A DNA stretch of 25,208 nt from Cochliopodium minus (Eukaryota > Discosea > Himatismenida > Cochliopodiidae). Location: positions 8,341 to 33,548 of the forward strand of contig JAMYWO010000384.1 of assembly GCA_024220525.1 (NCBI GenBank). The letters are read 5' to 3'. Under the pieces are notes generated by a model that made no database searches, had not been told where the DNA came from, and saw only the letters and a program-made list of their open reading frames with translations. A program made the translations under genes and the position numbers. Shown here piece after piece: positions 1-9,001 of this stretch (positions are counted from its first letter, which is position 1; the number at the start of each line of letters is the position of its first letter).

Positions 1-2
1 TC

Positions 3-89
3 CTGAATATTTCAGGAAAGGAAGCTGCAAAAATAATAAGACATCGTGTCATCGCCTCTTGTGCTAAAGCAGTAGCCATCAATTACTGA
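3..89 (+). CDS. C-terminal tail of an unidentified protein (5' partial)
   Basis: Frame 3 is open from the window edge to a TGA at 87-89 and gives a 28-residue tail containing SGKEAAKIIRHRV and ending AKAVAINY. Base composition is exon-like, and it is followed by an A-tract at about 147-160 and AT-rich spacer, as expected for the end of a plus-strand gene. I do not recognise the family. The other two frames hit stops sooner. A short stem (TCCTGAA/TTCAGGA) at 1-17 lies inside this stretch and is probably incidental. The fragment is short, so the call rests on composition and position only. Confidence 0.4.
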   Translation: MNISGKEAAKIIRHRVIASCAKAVAINY

Positions 90-223
90 TGCAAAAAGTA
101 CACACTGAACCAGGATAGGATAAGAAAGATTATTATCCTTGACTCAAAAAAAAAAAAAAACACAATATCTAATTCAAATCTAATATTTGAATTCAAAAAA
201 ATTATTAAACATTATTAAAAAAA

Positions 224-1263
224 ATGAAAAAAGATTCCCCTTGTACTGAAGATGATTTAATATTCAGAAAGGTAAATAAAATTAAAAATCAAACATTTGT
301 CTATCAATTATTTTTTTTCGATAAGATGTTGGAAGAAGAAAAATTAACAGTTTCTATGATCGAGAAATTCAAAAATAGCAATCTCAGAACCATCTCAATC
401 AAAAATTATGAGAAATATTCAGCAAAAGAAAGGGGAATTTATCCTCTCTTTGATATTTTCAAGTTCAATGACAAAAAATCAGGAATGAGATTGGTAGGTC
501 ACTTGAATAAAGAAATGATAAGAAAGATCTTCGAAATGGATAGCCTCAAAACGATCGAAATTACCAATTTTATAGAAATGGATGCTGACTGTATTGATTG
601 GAAGAGAGGATTACCAAAGAATTTGGAAAATCTCAATTTATCCAAAACAAATGTGGATGATAGATTCCTATATGAGCTATGGTAAAAGAATAATCTGTTT
701 TTTTTTTAGCTTTAAATAATTTATAAATAATTTATATCTCAATCTTTATCAATCATCCAGCTATTCAAAAATTGCTCCTCAAATAAAATCATTGAATTTA
801 AAGAACACTTTGGGTATCTTTTTTGTTTTTTTTTTTTTTGAAAATAATTTTAAAGTAGATCTGTCAATCTCCGATAGTGACCGAAGATGGATTGAAATAT
901 CTTGAAAAACTCACCAGTTTGACAGATTTGAATTGCAGATTAGAATCAATGATATACCGGAACATATCACAATTGAATCCACTAAAAGAGAGGCTGACTA
1001 AATTGAAAGTTTTTCAGGTGGAAGATCTCCCACAATTCGAAAAATTGGAGAAGTTTTCTTGTTCGTCAGATCCCTCAATCATTGATTTGGCGAGAAAGTT
1101 GGACAAACTTTCCATCGACGACGCATCTCAAGTGAAGAAAGTGAAGGAATTGAAACTTCAAAAATTAAAGTTCGACAACATATTAGAACACAAAAATGTT
1201 CAAGTGGAAAATACAGATTATGAAGAAAACGCGTACGGAAACTTTTCCGAAANTAAAAAATAA
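224..1263 (+). CDS. Leucine-rich-repeat protein, three exons
   Basis: Exons are 224-681, 761-813 and 878-1263, with GT-AG introns and matching phases (2, then 1), giving about 298 residues. The N-terminal half is unrecognised. LRRs run from mid-protein onward: LENLNLSKTNVDD in exon 1, IKSLNLKNTLVTEDGLKYL across the exon 2/3 junction, then LTSLTDLNC. The junction restores the LRR consensus exactly, which is why I placed the third acceptor at 877 rather than at the nearer AGs. LRRs of this type usually bind proteins. The ATG at 224 is the first in frame and follows an A-rich leader. The stop at 1261-1263 lies eight bases past an N (1253), so the true 3' end may be missing. Part of exon 3 is duplicated at 2393-2600. 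Confidence 0.75.
1253..1253. other. Ambiguous base N, probable contig join
   Basis: A single N follows TTTTCCGAAA. The same string followed by N occurs at 2591-2601. Beyond it lies a simple repeat and then an unrelated gene on the other strand, so the real 3' end of the LRR gene may not be here. Confidence 0.6.
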
Positions 1264-1404
1264 AAAATAAAAAATAAAAAATAAAAAATAAAAAAATAAA
1301 AAATAAAAAATAAAAAATAAAAAATAAAAAGTAAAAAGTAAATAATAAATAATAAAATAGATAATATTAATAATAAATAATAAAATATAAATAATAAAAT
1401 AAAT
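1254..1404. repeat. A/T simple repeat, (AAAAAAT)n grading into (AAT)n
   Basis: Repeated AAAAAAT units run from 1254 to about 1345, then AATAATAAAT-type units to about 1404, followed by T and A homopolymers. The stretch separates the LRR gene end from the truncated metallophosphoesterase and is a natural place for assembly to fail. It gives spurious Ile/Tyr/Phe/Leu-rich reading frames on the minus strand. Confidence 0.9.
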
Positions 1405-1428
1405 TTTTTTTTTTTAAAAAAAAAAAAC

Positions 1429-2255
1429 CTTGAGTGGAACGAGTCATTCCCAATAGGAAGCCCTTGTGAGAAGAACGCAAACAAACGAACAAATGATTGT
1501 CTCCAAACTTGAAGATGGAGTCATAGGTGTTGTGGTGGAGAACCTCCTTCTGCTGGAAGATGGGTTCGATAAGTTTTTTGAACCTCATTCTTGCGTCTAC
1601 GTTTTTGCCCAGTATTTCTCCCTTTATCGATCCTCCCATGTCATGATTTCTTTTTATTGAATGAAAAAAAAAAAAAATTATGAAAATAATCTTTCAAAAA
1701 AATTAAATTTAAAAAATAAAATTTAATTTTGATTGTCAGTTTGTGTTATTCAAAAATATTAAATTTAATATGATCATTTCAAGAGTATTTTTTCGAATGT
1801 TTTCAAAAATCATGGTGATTATAGTATAATTAATTGATTTCACATTAATATACATGATGATTTTCAAAAAAAAATTTTTTTTTTTGGGTGCCCTTGACAT
1901 ATCTTATGATTGGACAATATTTTTTTTTAAATTTCGATTCAATTGTATCAAGAATATATTGTGTTTGTTTTGAATTGGGATGAAATAATCTTGAAGAATA
2001 TATCGATTCATGATTTAGGCCTAAATTTGAATTTCATTTTTTTTACCCAGGAGTCAAGATGACACAGAGCCCCAATTCCAATAATTGCTTGATGAATTGA
2101 TTGGCCAGTTTGTAGGATTCCTCATTTCCAGAGATGGTGAGATCGCCACCCAAAATGACCAATTTATCCTTGTCCTTGGCACATTCTTCCAACAATTTTT
2201 TGACACCCTCCTTATTTTCCTTTGTGAAATGAATATCTGAAGCCAATACAACCAT
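1429..2255 (-). CDS. Calcineurin-like metallophosphoesterase, 3' truncated
   Basis: Two minus-strand exons, 2047-2255 and 1429-1649, are joined by a 397-nt GT-AG intron. Exon 1 opens MVVLASDIHF, the D-x-H metal motif, and then has LVILGGDLTISG, the GD motif. It ends ILTPG, and the splice completes G-N-H-D at the start of exon 2. This is the conserved order of the binuclear-metal phosphoesterase fold. The C-terminal GHxH motif is absent: exon 2 ends at a donor (CAAG/GTTTTT at 1429) facing a simple repeat, and the LRR gene occupies the space beyond. Further 5' exons are possible, because the ATG at 2255 also directly follows an acceptor-like AG. The substrate cannot be inferred. The gene is probably cut by misassembly rather than by decay. 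Confidence 0.75.
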
Positions 2256-2392
2256 ATCTAATTTTATTTTTATAAATTATTTTTAAATCTGATCAGATTA
2301 TGAATGAATCCACAACACTTATAGATAAATTTAATTTACAGCTGTATAACTTTCCTTGAGGAAAACCTTAAATTTTATTTTTATTGCTTTTA

Positions 2393-2600
2393 GAAATATA
2401 TCACAATTGAATCCACTAAAAGAGAGGCTGACTAAATTGAAAGTTTTTCAGGTGGAAGATCTCCCACAAATCGAAAAATTCAAATAGGATTAACAAGTGA
2501 AGAAAGTGAAGGGATTGAAACTTCAACATATTAGAACACAAAAATGTTCAAGTGGAAAATACAGATTATGAAGAAAACGCGTACGGAAACTTTTCCGAAA
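2393..2600 (+). pseudogene. Deleted duplicate of LRR gene exon 3
   Basis: 2398-2468 matches 964-1034 with no visible difference, and about 75 bases at the other end (2527-2601) match the segment ending at 1253. Between them are two deletions, of about 90 and 17 bases. The reading frame stops soon after the first (at FK followed by TAG near 2487). The copy follows an acceptor-like TTTTAG and ends at the N at 2601. It cannot encode the LRR exon. It is either a recent partial duplication or an allelic/assembly copy. Confidence 0.8.
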
Positions 2601-2601
2601 N
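2601..2601. other. Ambiguous base N, probable contig join
   Basis: This single N ends the duplicate LRR segment at the same sequence context (TTTTCCGAAA) as the N at 1253. The next gene lacks its 5' exons. 2602-2855 is A/T-rich with no gene visible. Confidence 0.6.
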
Positions 2602-2855
2602 AAATAAAAAAGTTTTAAATTAAAAAAGTTAGTTTGAAAAATAAAAATAAAAAATATAAAATAAAATTATAAATAATTTTTAGTAAACTTTATTCTTTTT
2701 TATTTTTTTTAATGGAAAAATTTTAATGGAAAATTTAAAAAAATAAAAAATTAAATAACAAAAATATAATAATGATAATGAATAAAAATTAACAATAAAA
2801 AATTTTTTTCATTATTAAAATCAATATTTTCAAATTAATTATTTTATTAATAAAG

Positions 2856-3709
2856 TTTTGAAGACAATCATAGACAACAAGGGAAATCCACATGTTCTAT
2901 CAGACAACAAATTTTTTCCTCCTCTTCGTTTGTTTTTGTCTCCTCCCCACTTCTCCCCCGAAAAAATCAAACTATTACTCGAATACAAAGCTGATCCCAT
3001 GTTCGTAGACGAAAACAGGTTAGTTCCATTACACAGCTTGTTTGGTAGCTTTTTATTTAAAAAAATCAATTTAATATTATTTTTTAAAATCTCTTAAAAG
3101 ACACAAAAGTAAGATTGATATCTCCATCCATTTTAAACCTGTTTTTTTCGCATGGTGTTCCGATTAATACAATTAACCCAAAAAACGTAAAAATATGTCA
3201 ATATTTTACTTTTTTATTTTAATATAATTTTTTAATTTTATTATTATATTTGTTATTTTATTTTTTAACAGGGAAGAACCTTTTTGGAGCTTTCACTCAA
3301 AAATAATTGCAACATCTCCATCACCAAAACCCTAATCGAAAATGGAGCCCTCAACGACATAGAGTTTAAACAACAAGTGACCTACCCGTTTCTTTTCATC
3401 GTAAACAGAAACACAAAATTCGACAGAATAGTATATGATAAGTTCAAACTGATCATAGAAAATTTTCCAAAGGACTACATTCACAAATTCGTTCCCTTTT
3501 CCATTTTTCTTTTACACTACGTTTGTAGATATAGTGAGGATATTGGATTGGTCAAGTATTATTTGAACCTCGGAATTGATCCCTACTCGAAAAGAGAAAA
3601 AAATGAGAGCGCTTTGGAAATTCTCAAAAGAAATGTGTTTTTTCAAGGTGTGGATTGTGACAAATTCGTCAAAGAAAATCATGTTCCATTCCTTCTTTTC
3701 CCAAACTAA
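2856..3709 (+). CDS. Ankyrin-repeat protein, 5' truncated
   Basis: Exons are 2856-3044, 3101-3186 and 3272-3709, with phases agreeing at both junctions. The first begins at an acceptor (AAAG), so upstream exons are missing, probably beyond the N at 2601. Ankyrin features are KIKLLLEYKADPMFVDENR followed by VPLHSLF, LNLFFSHGVPINTINPKN, TKTLIENGALND, and LLHYVCRYSEDIGLVKYYL followed by NLGIDPYSKREK. At least four repeats of the helix-loop-helix type are recognisable, several degenerate. Such repeats form a protein-binding scaffold, and no catalytic domain is seen. It ends FLLFPN with a TAA at 3707-3709. The repeats (EYKAD, VENKAD style) resemble those of the ankyrin gene at 20799, suggesting related family members. 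Confidence 0.8.
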
Positions 3710-3835
3710 ACGAACAGAGGAGAAGATTTTTTAAAAAAAGATTTTTTGTATTAAAAATTTAAATTAAGAAATTTTTTATTTTTTTTATTTTTTATTTTGA
3801 ATAAATTTCATTTTTTATTTTATTTTTCTTCTTCT

Positions 3836-4032
3836 CCATTTGGCTCAAATTCCGTCAAAATGGGACCAACTCTAGTCCCGAAATTCTCGAGTTCCCAATA
3901 TACGAAGCCACTTCCGTACTTAGTACGAGAGGACAAGGTAGGGAGGGAAAGTCTATACATTCTGAAATTAGCCTTTGGTGTTGTAGTATTTGCAAAACAA
4001 AGACGATGATTGTGACCAGAAACTGTTATAAA
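3836..4032 (+). pseudogene. Large-subunit rRNA-like fragment with a sarcin-ricin loop
   Basis: An island of much higher GC than its surroundings contains TTAGTACGAGAGGAC at 3920-3934, the near-universal sarcin-ricin loop of LSU rRNA. Downstream, TTTGGTGTTGTAGTATTTGCAA at about 3974-3995 is reminiscent of the following helix in bacterial or mitochondrial LSU, but this is weaker. The flanking stem that normally closes the loop pairs poorly, and the rest is not alignable by eye. I read it as a nuclear insert of mitochondrial DNA or a decayed rDNA piece. No convincing protein reading exists. A chance 13-15-base match to this motif is unlikely. Confidence 0.5.
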
Positions 4033-4078
4033 AATGTATTGTTTGGTTTTTGATTATTTTTTGATTATTTTTTAACCT

Positions 4079-4290
4079 ATGACAGAAAACTTGAATCTTT
4101 TCAAAAGCAAATTTTCTAATTTGTTTCTCCCATCTAAAGAAAAATGTTTATCTCCTTCAATGTCCTAAATTTTTACAAATTTTTATTTTATTTTTTATTT
4201 TTTTTTATTTTCATATTTTTTTATTTTTTTTTATTTTTATTTTTTTATTTTTGTTGTAAAGTTGTTACTGATGGTGTTGAGTTGGTCAAT
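4079..4290 (+). CDS. 5' end of an unidentified gene, cut by an N
   Basis: An ATG at 4079 opens MTENLNLFKSKFSNLFLPS in exon-like composition. A possible donor (AAAT/GTTTAT) at 4146, an A/T-only intron to the AG at 4260-4261 and a second exon 4262-4290 would give a phase-consistent continuation VTDGVELVN, which stops at the N (4291). After the N comes a repeat, not coding sequence. Family unknown. The first exon alone stays open to a TAA at about 4167. The splice is a guess based on composition and phase. Confidence 0.35.
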
Positions 4291-4291
4291 N
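4291..4291. other. Ambiguous base N at a gene/repeat boundary
   Basis: Coding-like sequence ends and a copy of an interspersed repeat begins exactly at this N, consistent with a contig join. Confidence 0.55.
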
Positions 4292-4484
4292 ATTATTCGA
4301 AATTTCTTAGCATCAAATTTTTGAGTTCTGTTTATATCAGATCATTTTAAGTATAATGCTTAAAATCAATGAATCATTTTATCTATATATTGCATTCAAA
4401 TGATTTTACAAAAAATTTTAGTGTGGGTACTCATTATGCCCGGGAAAACATATCTTAATTAGAAAGAAAAAATTTTATTTTTTT
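4292..4484 (+). repeat. Interspersed repeat, copy 1
   Basis: This block, from ATTATTCGAAATTTCTTAGC to the A/T run after ACATATCTTAATTAG, is a diverged copy of 5428-5598. Shared pieces include CTTAGCATC, TTTTTGAGT, CTGTTTATATCAGATCATTT and CTCATTATGC. Copy 1 carries about 35 extra bases. No reading frame is shared, and no terminal repeats or transposase are visible. The rest of the stretch to 4679 is A/T-rich spacer containing TTAATATACATGATGAT at about 4568, also found at about 1845. Confidence 0.7.
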
Positions 4485-4679
4485 GTTTTAATTTCGATGC
4501 GATTCTTGGTTTTTACTGTTTGCTCGATAAAGTTTATAAAAAAAAATTTGATATTGAAAAGATGCCTTAATATACATGATGATATTCTTATTCTTATGTA
4601 TGATCAGGATTTTTACCTATCAAACTTTGATTTTTTTTTTTTTTTTACAAATTGATTATAGAAGAGTATATAATATAAA

Positions 4680-4835
4680 ATGAGTGCTTTATTAGAAAGG
4701 ATGGTTTGTAGAATACTGAATTTGTCCAAAACAACGCCAAGAAAAAAGTTTTCAAGGAGACGGAGATCGAGAAAACATAGTGTGAAGAAAATATTCAAAG
4801 AAATGTGCTGGCATCATAACCACAAGCTAATTTGA
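4680..4835 (+). CDS. Small arginine-rich ORF (51 aa), function unknown
   Basis: An ATG at 4680 opens 51 residues: MSALLERMVCRILNLSKTTP, then KKFSRRRRSRKHSVKK, then a Trp/His end WHHNHKLI. The composition is less AT-rich than the flanks and no intron is needed. The central run of basic residues with serines could act as a nuclear-localisation or nucleic-acid-binding segment. It could also be a chance ORF or the remnant of a larger gene. It lies 115 nt upstream of, and on the same strand as, the F-box/propeller gene. Confidence 0.3.
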   Translation: MSALLERMVCRILNLSKTTPRKKFSRRRRSRKHSVKKIFKEMCWHHNHKLI

Positions 4836-4950
4836 GAAAAATTAAAACGGAAACAAAATTTATAAAAATGACCAGCCTCAAACATTAATTATATTCATCT
4901 TTTGCCTCAAAAGCTTTGACAGAAATAAATGGAAAAAAAATTAAAAAAAA

Positions 4951-7068
4951 ATGATAAGCCTTAACAACTTGCCATCCAATATTATATTTCTAATCTTCAA
5001 AAGATTAGATGTGAAGAGTATATTGCAATGTACCCAAACATCCAAAGTAATAATAACAAGAAAAAATTTTCATTAAATTAACCTATTATAGTTGTGGTTA
5101 AACTCTATCAACAATAATAGAATTTGGAAGTCCTTATATAACTTGCATTATACCTCCAGTGTGGAATATATAGAGGATTGGAAACAATTTTTCTTAAAGA
5201 GATACAAATGCAGATATAATTTGTTGGAGGGAATCTGTACTGTGAGCAGAATAAAGTAAGAAAAGCATCAACAATCAATTTGTTAGTAAAAATGATCGAT
5301 ATTGGAATTAATATTAATTAACATATACAAAGGATCTCAAAAAAATTTTCGATATTATACAAATATCAATCAACAAATTTTACAAATATGATATACAAAA
5401 TTTTAGATTATGATGCAAGAATCTTGAATTATTTGAAATTTCTTAGCATCTAATTTTTGAGTCCTGTTTATATCAGATCATTTTAAGTATACTGTATGAT
5501 TGAAATCAAATAATATTACAAAAAAAAATTTGTGGATGCTCATTATGCACAAGAATAACATATCTTACTTAAAAGAAAATATTTTTAATTATATAATCAT
5601 AAATTGATAATATCATAAAAATCCTTTAATCACTTTTTATTAACAGAACAGGAAATAACGCTGTCAAATGTTTTTGTGCGGACCAAAAAAGAATAATAAG
5701 TCTGTCCCATAATACCATCCAAATATTCGACATAGAAACGGGAGAGATGTTAATGAAAAAAAATATCTCAAAACTCTTTTATTGCGAGAAAATGGAGGTT
5801 AGAAAAAATGATCTCTTTTTGAAATCCAACAGTATAATGAGATATAGAATAGATAACAAATCAATTACTTTTGTGGAGGAATATCAAAATATTATCAACT
5901 TTTGGCTTTGGAACGAATGTTTGGTAATTTAATTGGTTCAAAATTTTTTTATTGAAATATTTAAATCTTCTTCAATTTTAAATACTTTATTAAATTATAT
6001 CATTCTAAAACTTTAATTGAATTATTACTCCCTTCAAGATATTACGGAAAAATGCAATTGAAATGGAAATAATAAACTTGGAGGTAAAAAACGCAAAACC
6101 CACAAGTTTTAACATTGAAGATTCAACCATGGGGTCGTTTATCTGGATTGACGGGAAGGAGAATCTATACTCTCAAAAAAAGTCGGAGAGTATTGTTGAT
6201 GTGAAAGTTTTCAGTCTTGTTGAAGCTTGCCATATTAAAACCATCGAATACGAGCTTACTGACATCTCAAAAAATACTGAAGGATCTAAATTTGGGTAAT
6301 TTCAAAAAAAAAATTTTACATTATTAAAAATTCCTCCCTTTTATTGCCTTGAGGTCTCAATATCGAACCAAAAAAAAAAATTGTTTATTTTTTAAAAAAA
6401 ATTTTCTTGACATTTTTTTAAATTTCTTTTTAGACAAGGAGCAAGTTTTGTTTCCGTTCTTCATGGTGATGTCACAGAAGTTGACATAATTAATAATGAA
6501 AGAATAGAAATTAAGGATTGCATTAAAATTAAATTGGGAACTGATCAAGTAAATGCTTTTTTGAATTAATAATATTCAAATTAATAAATAAAAAAGTTAA
6601 AATGCCTAGCTTTCGATTCTGATATTATTTGCATTGGAACACACTATGGAAATATTATTGCAATGTAAAAATTATTTCAATTTGTTTATTTTGTTTTAAT
6701 AAAAAGTGAGTAGAGACAGGAAAAGGAGAATTGGTAAATCAATTGATACTGGAGGACATTCAAGCTTTATCAACAAGGTTATAATTCATGGTCATTGCTT
6801 ATTGACATGTGGAGAAGATGGAAATATTCTCATTTGGGACTTGTACAATTTCTTCATATTTTAAATTATATTTTAATTTTTATTTAATTTTTATAAACAT
6901 CTCAGTTTAAAACCTGAGAATGTTATCAAACATCACCATTGGTATGAATCAGAGCTCGAATTCCTCAAAAATTATAACAAGAAAGATCCTCTTGCCAATC
7001 TTGGATCTAGTGATCTGTTTGAAGAAAGAAAAGATGAAGCCAAACAAAAAAAGTGCATTATGTTTTAA
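4951..7068 (+). CDS. F-box / WD40-like propeller protein with C-terminal CaaX-like box
   Basis: Eight exons (4951-5046, 5092-5255, 5647-5923, 6039-6295, 6434-6548, 6597-6664, 6711-6842, 6906-7068) join in phase to 423 residues. Residues 4-40 form an F-box (LNNLPSNIIFLIFKRLDV, then ILQCTQTSK). F-boxes bind Skp1 in SCF ubiquitin ligases. RIWKSLYNLH and DWKQFFLKRY follow, typical of the post-F-box linker. The rest looks like WD40 beta-propeller strands: RIISLSHNTIQIFDIETGE, VKCLAF-type LKCLAFDSDIICIGTHYGNI, and LLTCGEDGNILIWDF. The propeller would present substrate. The protein ends KQKKCIMF, a basic run plus a CaaX-like box with X = Phe, suggesting prenylation and membrane anchoring. The third intron (about 390 nt) is unusually long because it holds a repeat copy. 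Confidence 0.85.
5428..5598 (+). repeat. Interspersed repeat, copy 2, inside an F-box gene intron
   Basis: This is the diverged copy of 4292-4484, lying wholly within the 5256-5646 intron of the F-box/propeller gene. It begins ATTATTTGAAATTTCTTAGC and ends in an A/T run after ACATATCTTACTT. Splicing signals on both sides appear intact, so the insertion need not harm the gene. Confidence 0.7.
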
Positions 7069-7096
7069 TAAATCATTATAAAAAAGTAAAATGATT

Positions 7097-7119
7097 AAAC
7101 AAAAAAGGTGCATTATGTT
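7097..7119 (+). repeat. Direct repeat of the CaaX-coding tail in the 3' flank
   Basis: The 23 bases here match 7042-7064, which encode the KQKKCIM end of the F-box/propeller gene, except for one base (AAAAAAG to AAAAAGG). The copy lies 28 nt after the stop and in isolation would read KQKRCIM followed by Leu. It is probably a short tandem duplication. Confidence 0.8.
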
Positions 7120-7279
7120 AAAAAAAATTTAATGACTTGTCAGAGTAAAATTGACGAGATAAGGATCCAATGTTTTTTGTTGTCAAGAAAGTTTGAATAT
7201 AGTTTAAATCTCATTGAATACCATTTTAAGTGACATTTAAATTTTTTATGTGAGAAAAATAAAAAAAAAATCAATTGAA

Positions 7280-9001
7280 ATGGAAAATACTCCTATTGTA
7301 AAATTGAATATCAACACATGCACCAAAGAAGAACTTGAGAAACTCCCAAACATTGGTAAGATATATTGTTAAAATTGAAATTCAAATTTAAATTTTAATT
7401 TTCCTGTTGAAAAAATTTAATAGGTGAGGTATTATCGAACAGATTGATCGAAAATAGGTAAATAGTTTCAAAAAATAAATATGATTGTATAAATTAATGA
7501 ATTCCTTATCTCTTTCTCTTATATTCTTAATTATAATATAATTCTTAATTATAATATTTTTAAAAGACCAATCAAATCATTATCTCATTTGAAGACTATC
7601 AATGGATATGGTCCCAAATTACTGGAAAAAATCGCACCTTTGATTGAAGGATATCTCCCTGATATTACAACACAAATAGGCAGAGATAATGTGAAGGATC
7701 CCAAAGAGGAATTGGAGAATAGAAAGAAGAACAATGAGATAATCATTGCGAGTTGGAACATCAGAAATATCTCCAATAACAAAAAAGAGGAACATCTTGA
7801 TAAGATAGTGTCAATCATTCTTCATTTTGATATCGTGACAATCCAAGAAGTGAGGTAAATAAAAATATTAAGAAGTGAAATTAATTTTTCCGCTAATAAA
7901 CTTTTTACCATTGTTAGACATGTTGAAGTTATTCAACTTATGACAAAGAAATTGGGTGACGATTGGGACTGTTTGATTTCGGACCAAGTAGGTAAGAATG
8001 AAGAAAAAATTATTTGAATTTTTGAATTTACGAGAATATTTTAAAAATTTTTATTTTAAATTATTTAAATTTTGCTTGTTATATAAATTTCAATGAAGAA
8101 AAATTGTTTATGATTATTCAAATTTATCAGGGACTGAATCACACAAAGAGAGGTACGCATTTGTGTTCAGAAAAGACAGAATCCAACCAATCGGAAACCC
8201 AGCGTTAATAGAGGCCAAGGGAGTATTCGTGAGACCTCCCTTCGTCTCCTTCTTCAGAGCCGACAAGTTCGATTTCTTGCTCGCCACTGTCCATATTGTT
8301 TGGGGTGACTCCATCAAGGAGAGACGTAACGAGACAACTCATTTGGACGACTTGTTGGACCAAATTCAAATTAGAGCTCAAAATGAAAAGGTGATATATT
8401 CTAATTTTATATTTTTCGATTTTTTTAAAATAAAATTAAATTTTCAAACATTTTAAATTTCGCTTTTTAAATAAAATACTTTTTTTTTGTAGGACATCAT
8501 ATTAAGTGAGATTCTTTAATTATTAATTTTATAATCAAACCAAATTTGTTTTTTAAAGCGGGAGATTTCAACATGCCACCAGAAGATCAATACGCCTGGG
8601 AAATCAAAGAGTGGTCTCCTCTCATCAACTCTCCTGCAAAGACACTAGTAGGAGACACTTCACTGTAAAAATTATGACGTTATTATGAGAAATTTTTATT
8701 ATTTTTTCCTCAAAAAAGATATGACAACATTTGGATCAGCAAAAAATATACCCTTGGATCAGAGTTCGCCAATGACAGTGGTGTCATTTTGTTCGACAAA
8801 GAAATGTTTGAGGACTCTGAGAAAGGAAGAAAGGAGGCTATCCAACAAATTTCTGGTAATTAATTTTTAATCAATTTAATTAATTTTTTAATCCTTTTAT
8901 TTGTTACCTCAGATCACAGACCTATTTGGGCAAAGTTTCACACCAACATCGATGATGATGAACAAATTGAGATAGATTTGAACAAAATCTCTTTGAATTA
9001 A
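7280..9001 (+). CDS. EEPD1-like: EEPD1-like helix-hairpin-helix / DNase I-fold nuclease
   Basis: Nine phase-consistent exons (7280-7355, 7424-7457, 7567-7854, 7918-7991, 8131-8390, 8493-8505, 8559-8664, 8719-8855, 8913-9001) give 358 residues. Residues 9-37 are a ComEA-type HhH (LNINTCTKEELEKLPNIGE), and a second HhH follows (LKTINGYGPKLLEKI). From about residue 96 comes an endonuclease/exonuclease/phosphatase domain: ASWNIR, DIVTIQEVR (catalytic Glu), RYAFVFRKDRI, LLATVHIVWGD (His), IILTGDFNMPPEDQ (Asp/Asn), YDNIWISKKY, and the final DHRPIW. All main active-site motifs are present. Human EEPD1 has the same order, including DNIWISK, and acts at stalled replication forks. A cellular role in DNA repair is inferred from that. 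The splice supplying LTGDFN includes a 13-nt exon. It ends convergent with the patatin gene, 54 nt apart. Confidence 0.88.

Noticed and set aside
1-160. Small nucleolar or other structured RNA suggested by short stems and CTGA/TGATG strings
   Set aside because: Boxes do not have proper spacing or order, and an open coding frame to a TGA explains 3-89 more simply.
1218-1484. Minus-strand ORF rich in Leu/Phe/Ile/Tyr
   Set aside because: It is a translation of the A/T simple repeat. The real coding on that strand begins at the adjacent metallophosphoesterase exon in another frame.
1466-1660. Plus-strand ORF of 64 codons
   Set aside because: Antisense of the metallophosphoesterase exon, which carries the conserved motifs and splice sites.
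3797-4009. Plus-strand ORF of 70 codons
   Set aside because: It lies over the LSU rRNA-like fragment. The protein has no recognisable pattern and the nucleotide motif explains the sequence better.
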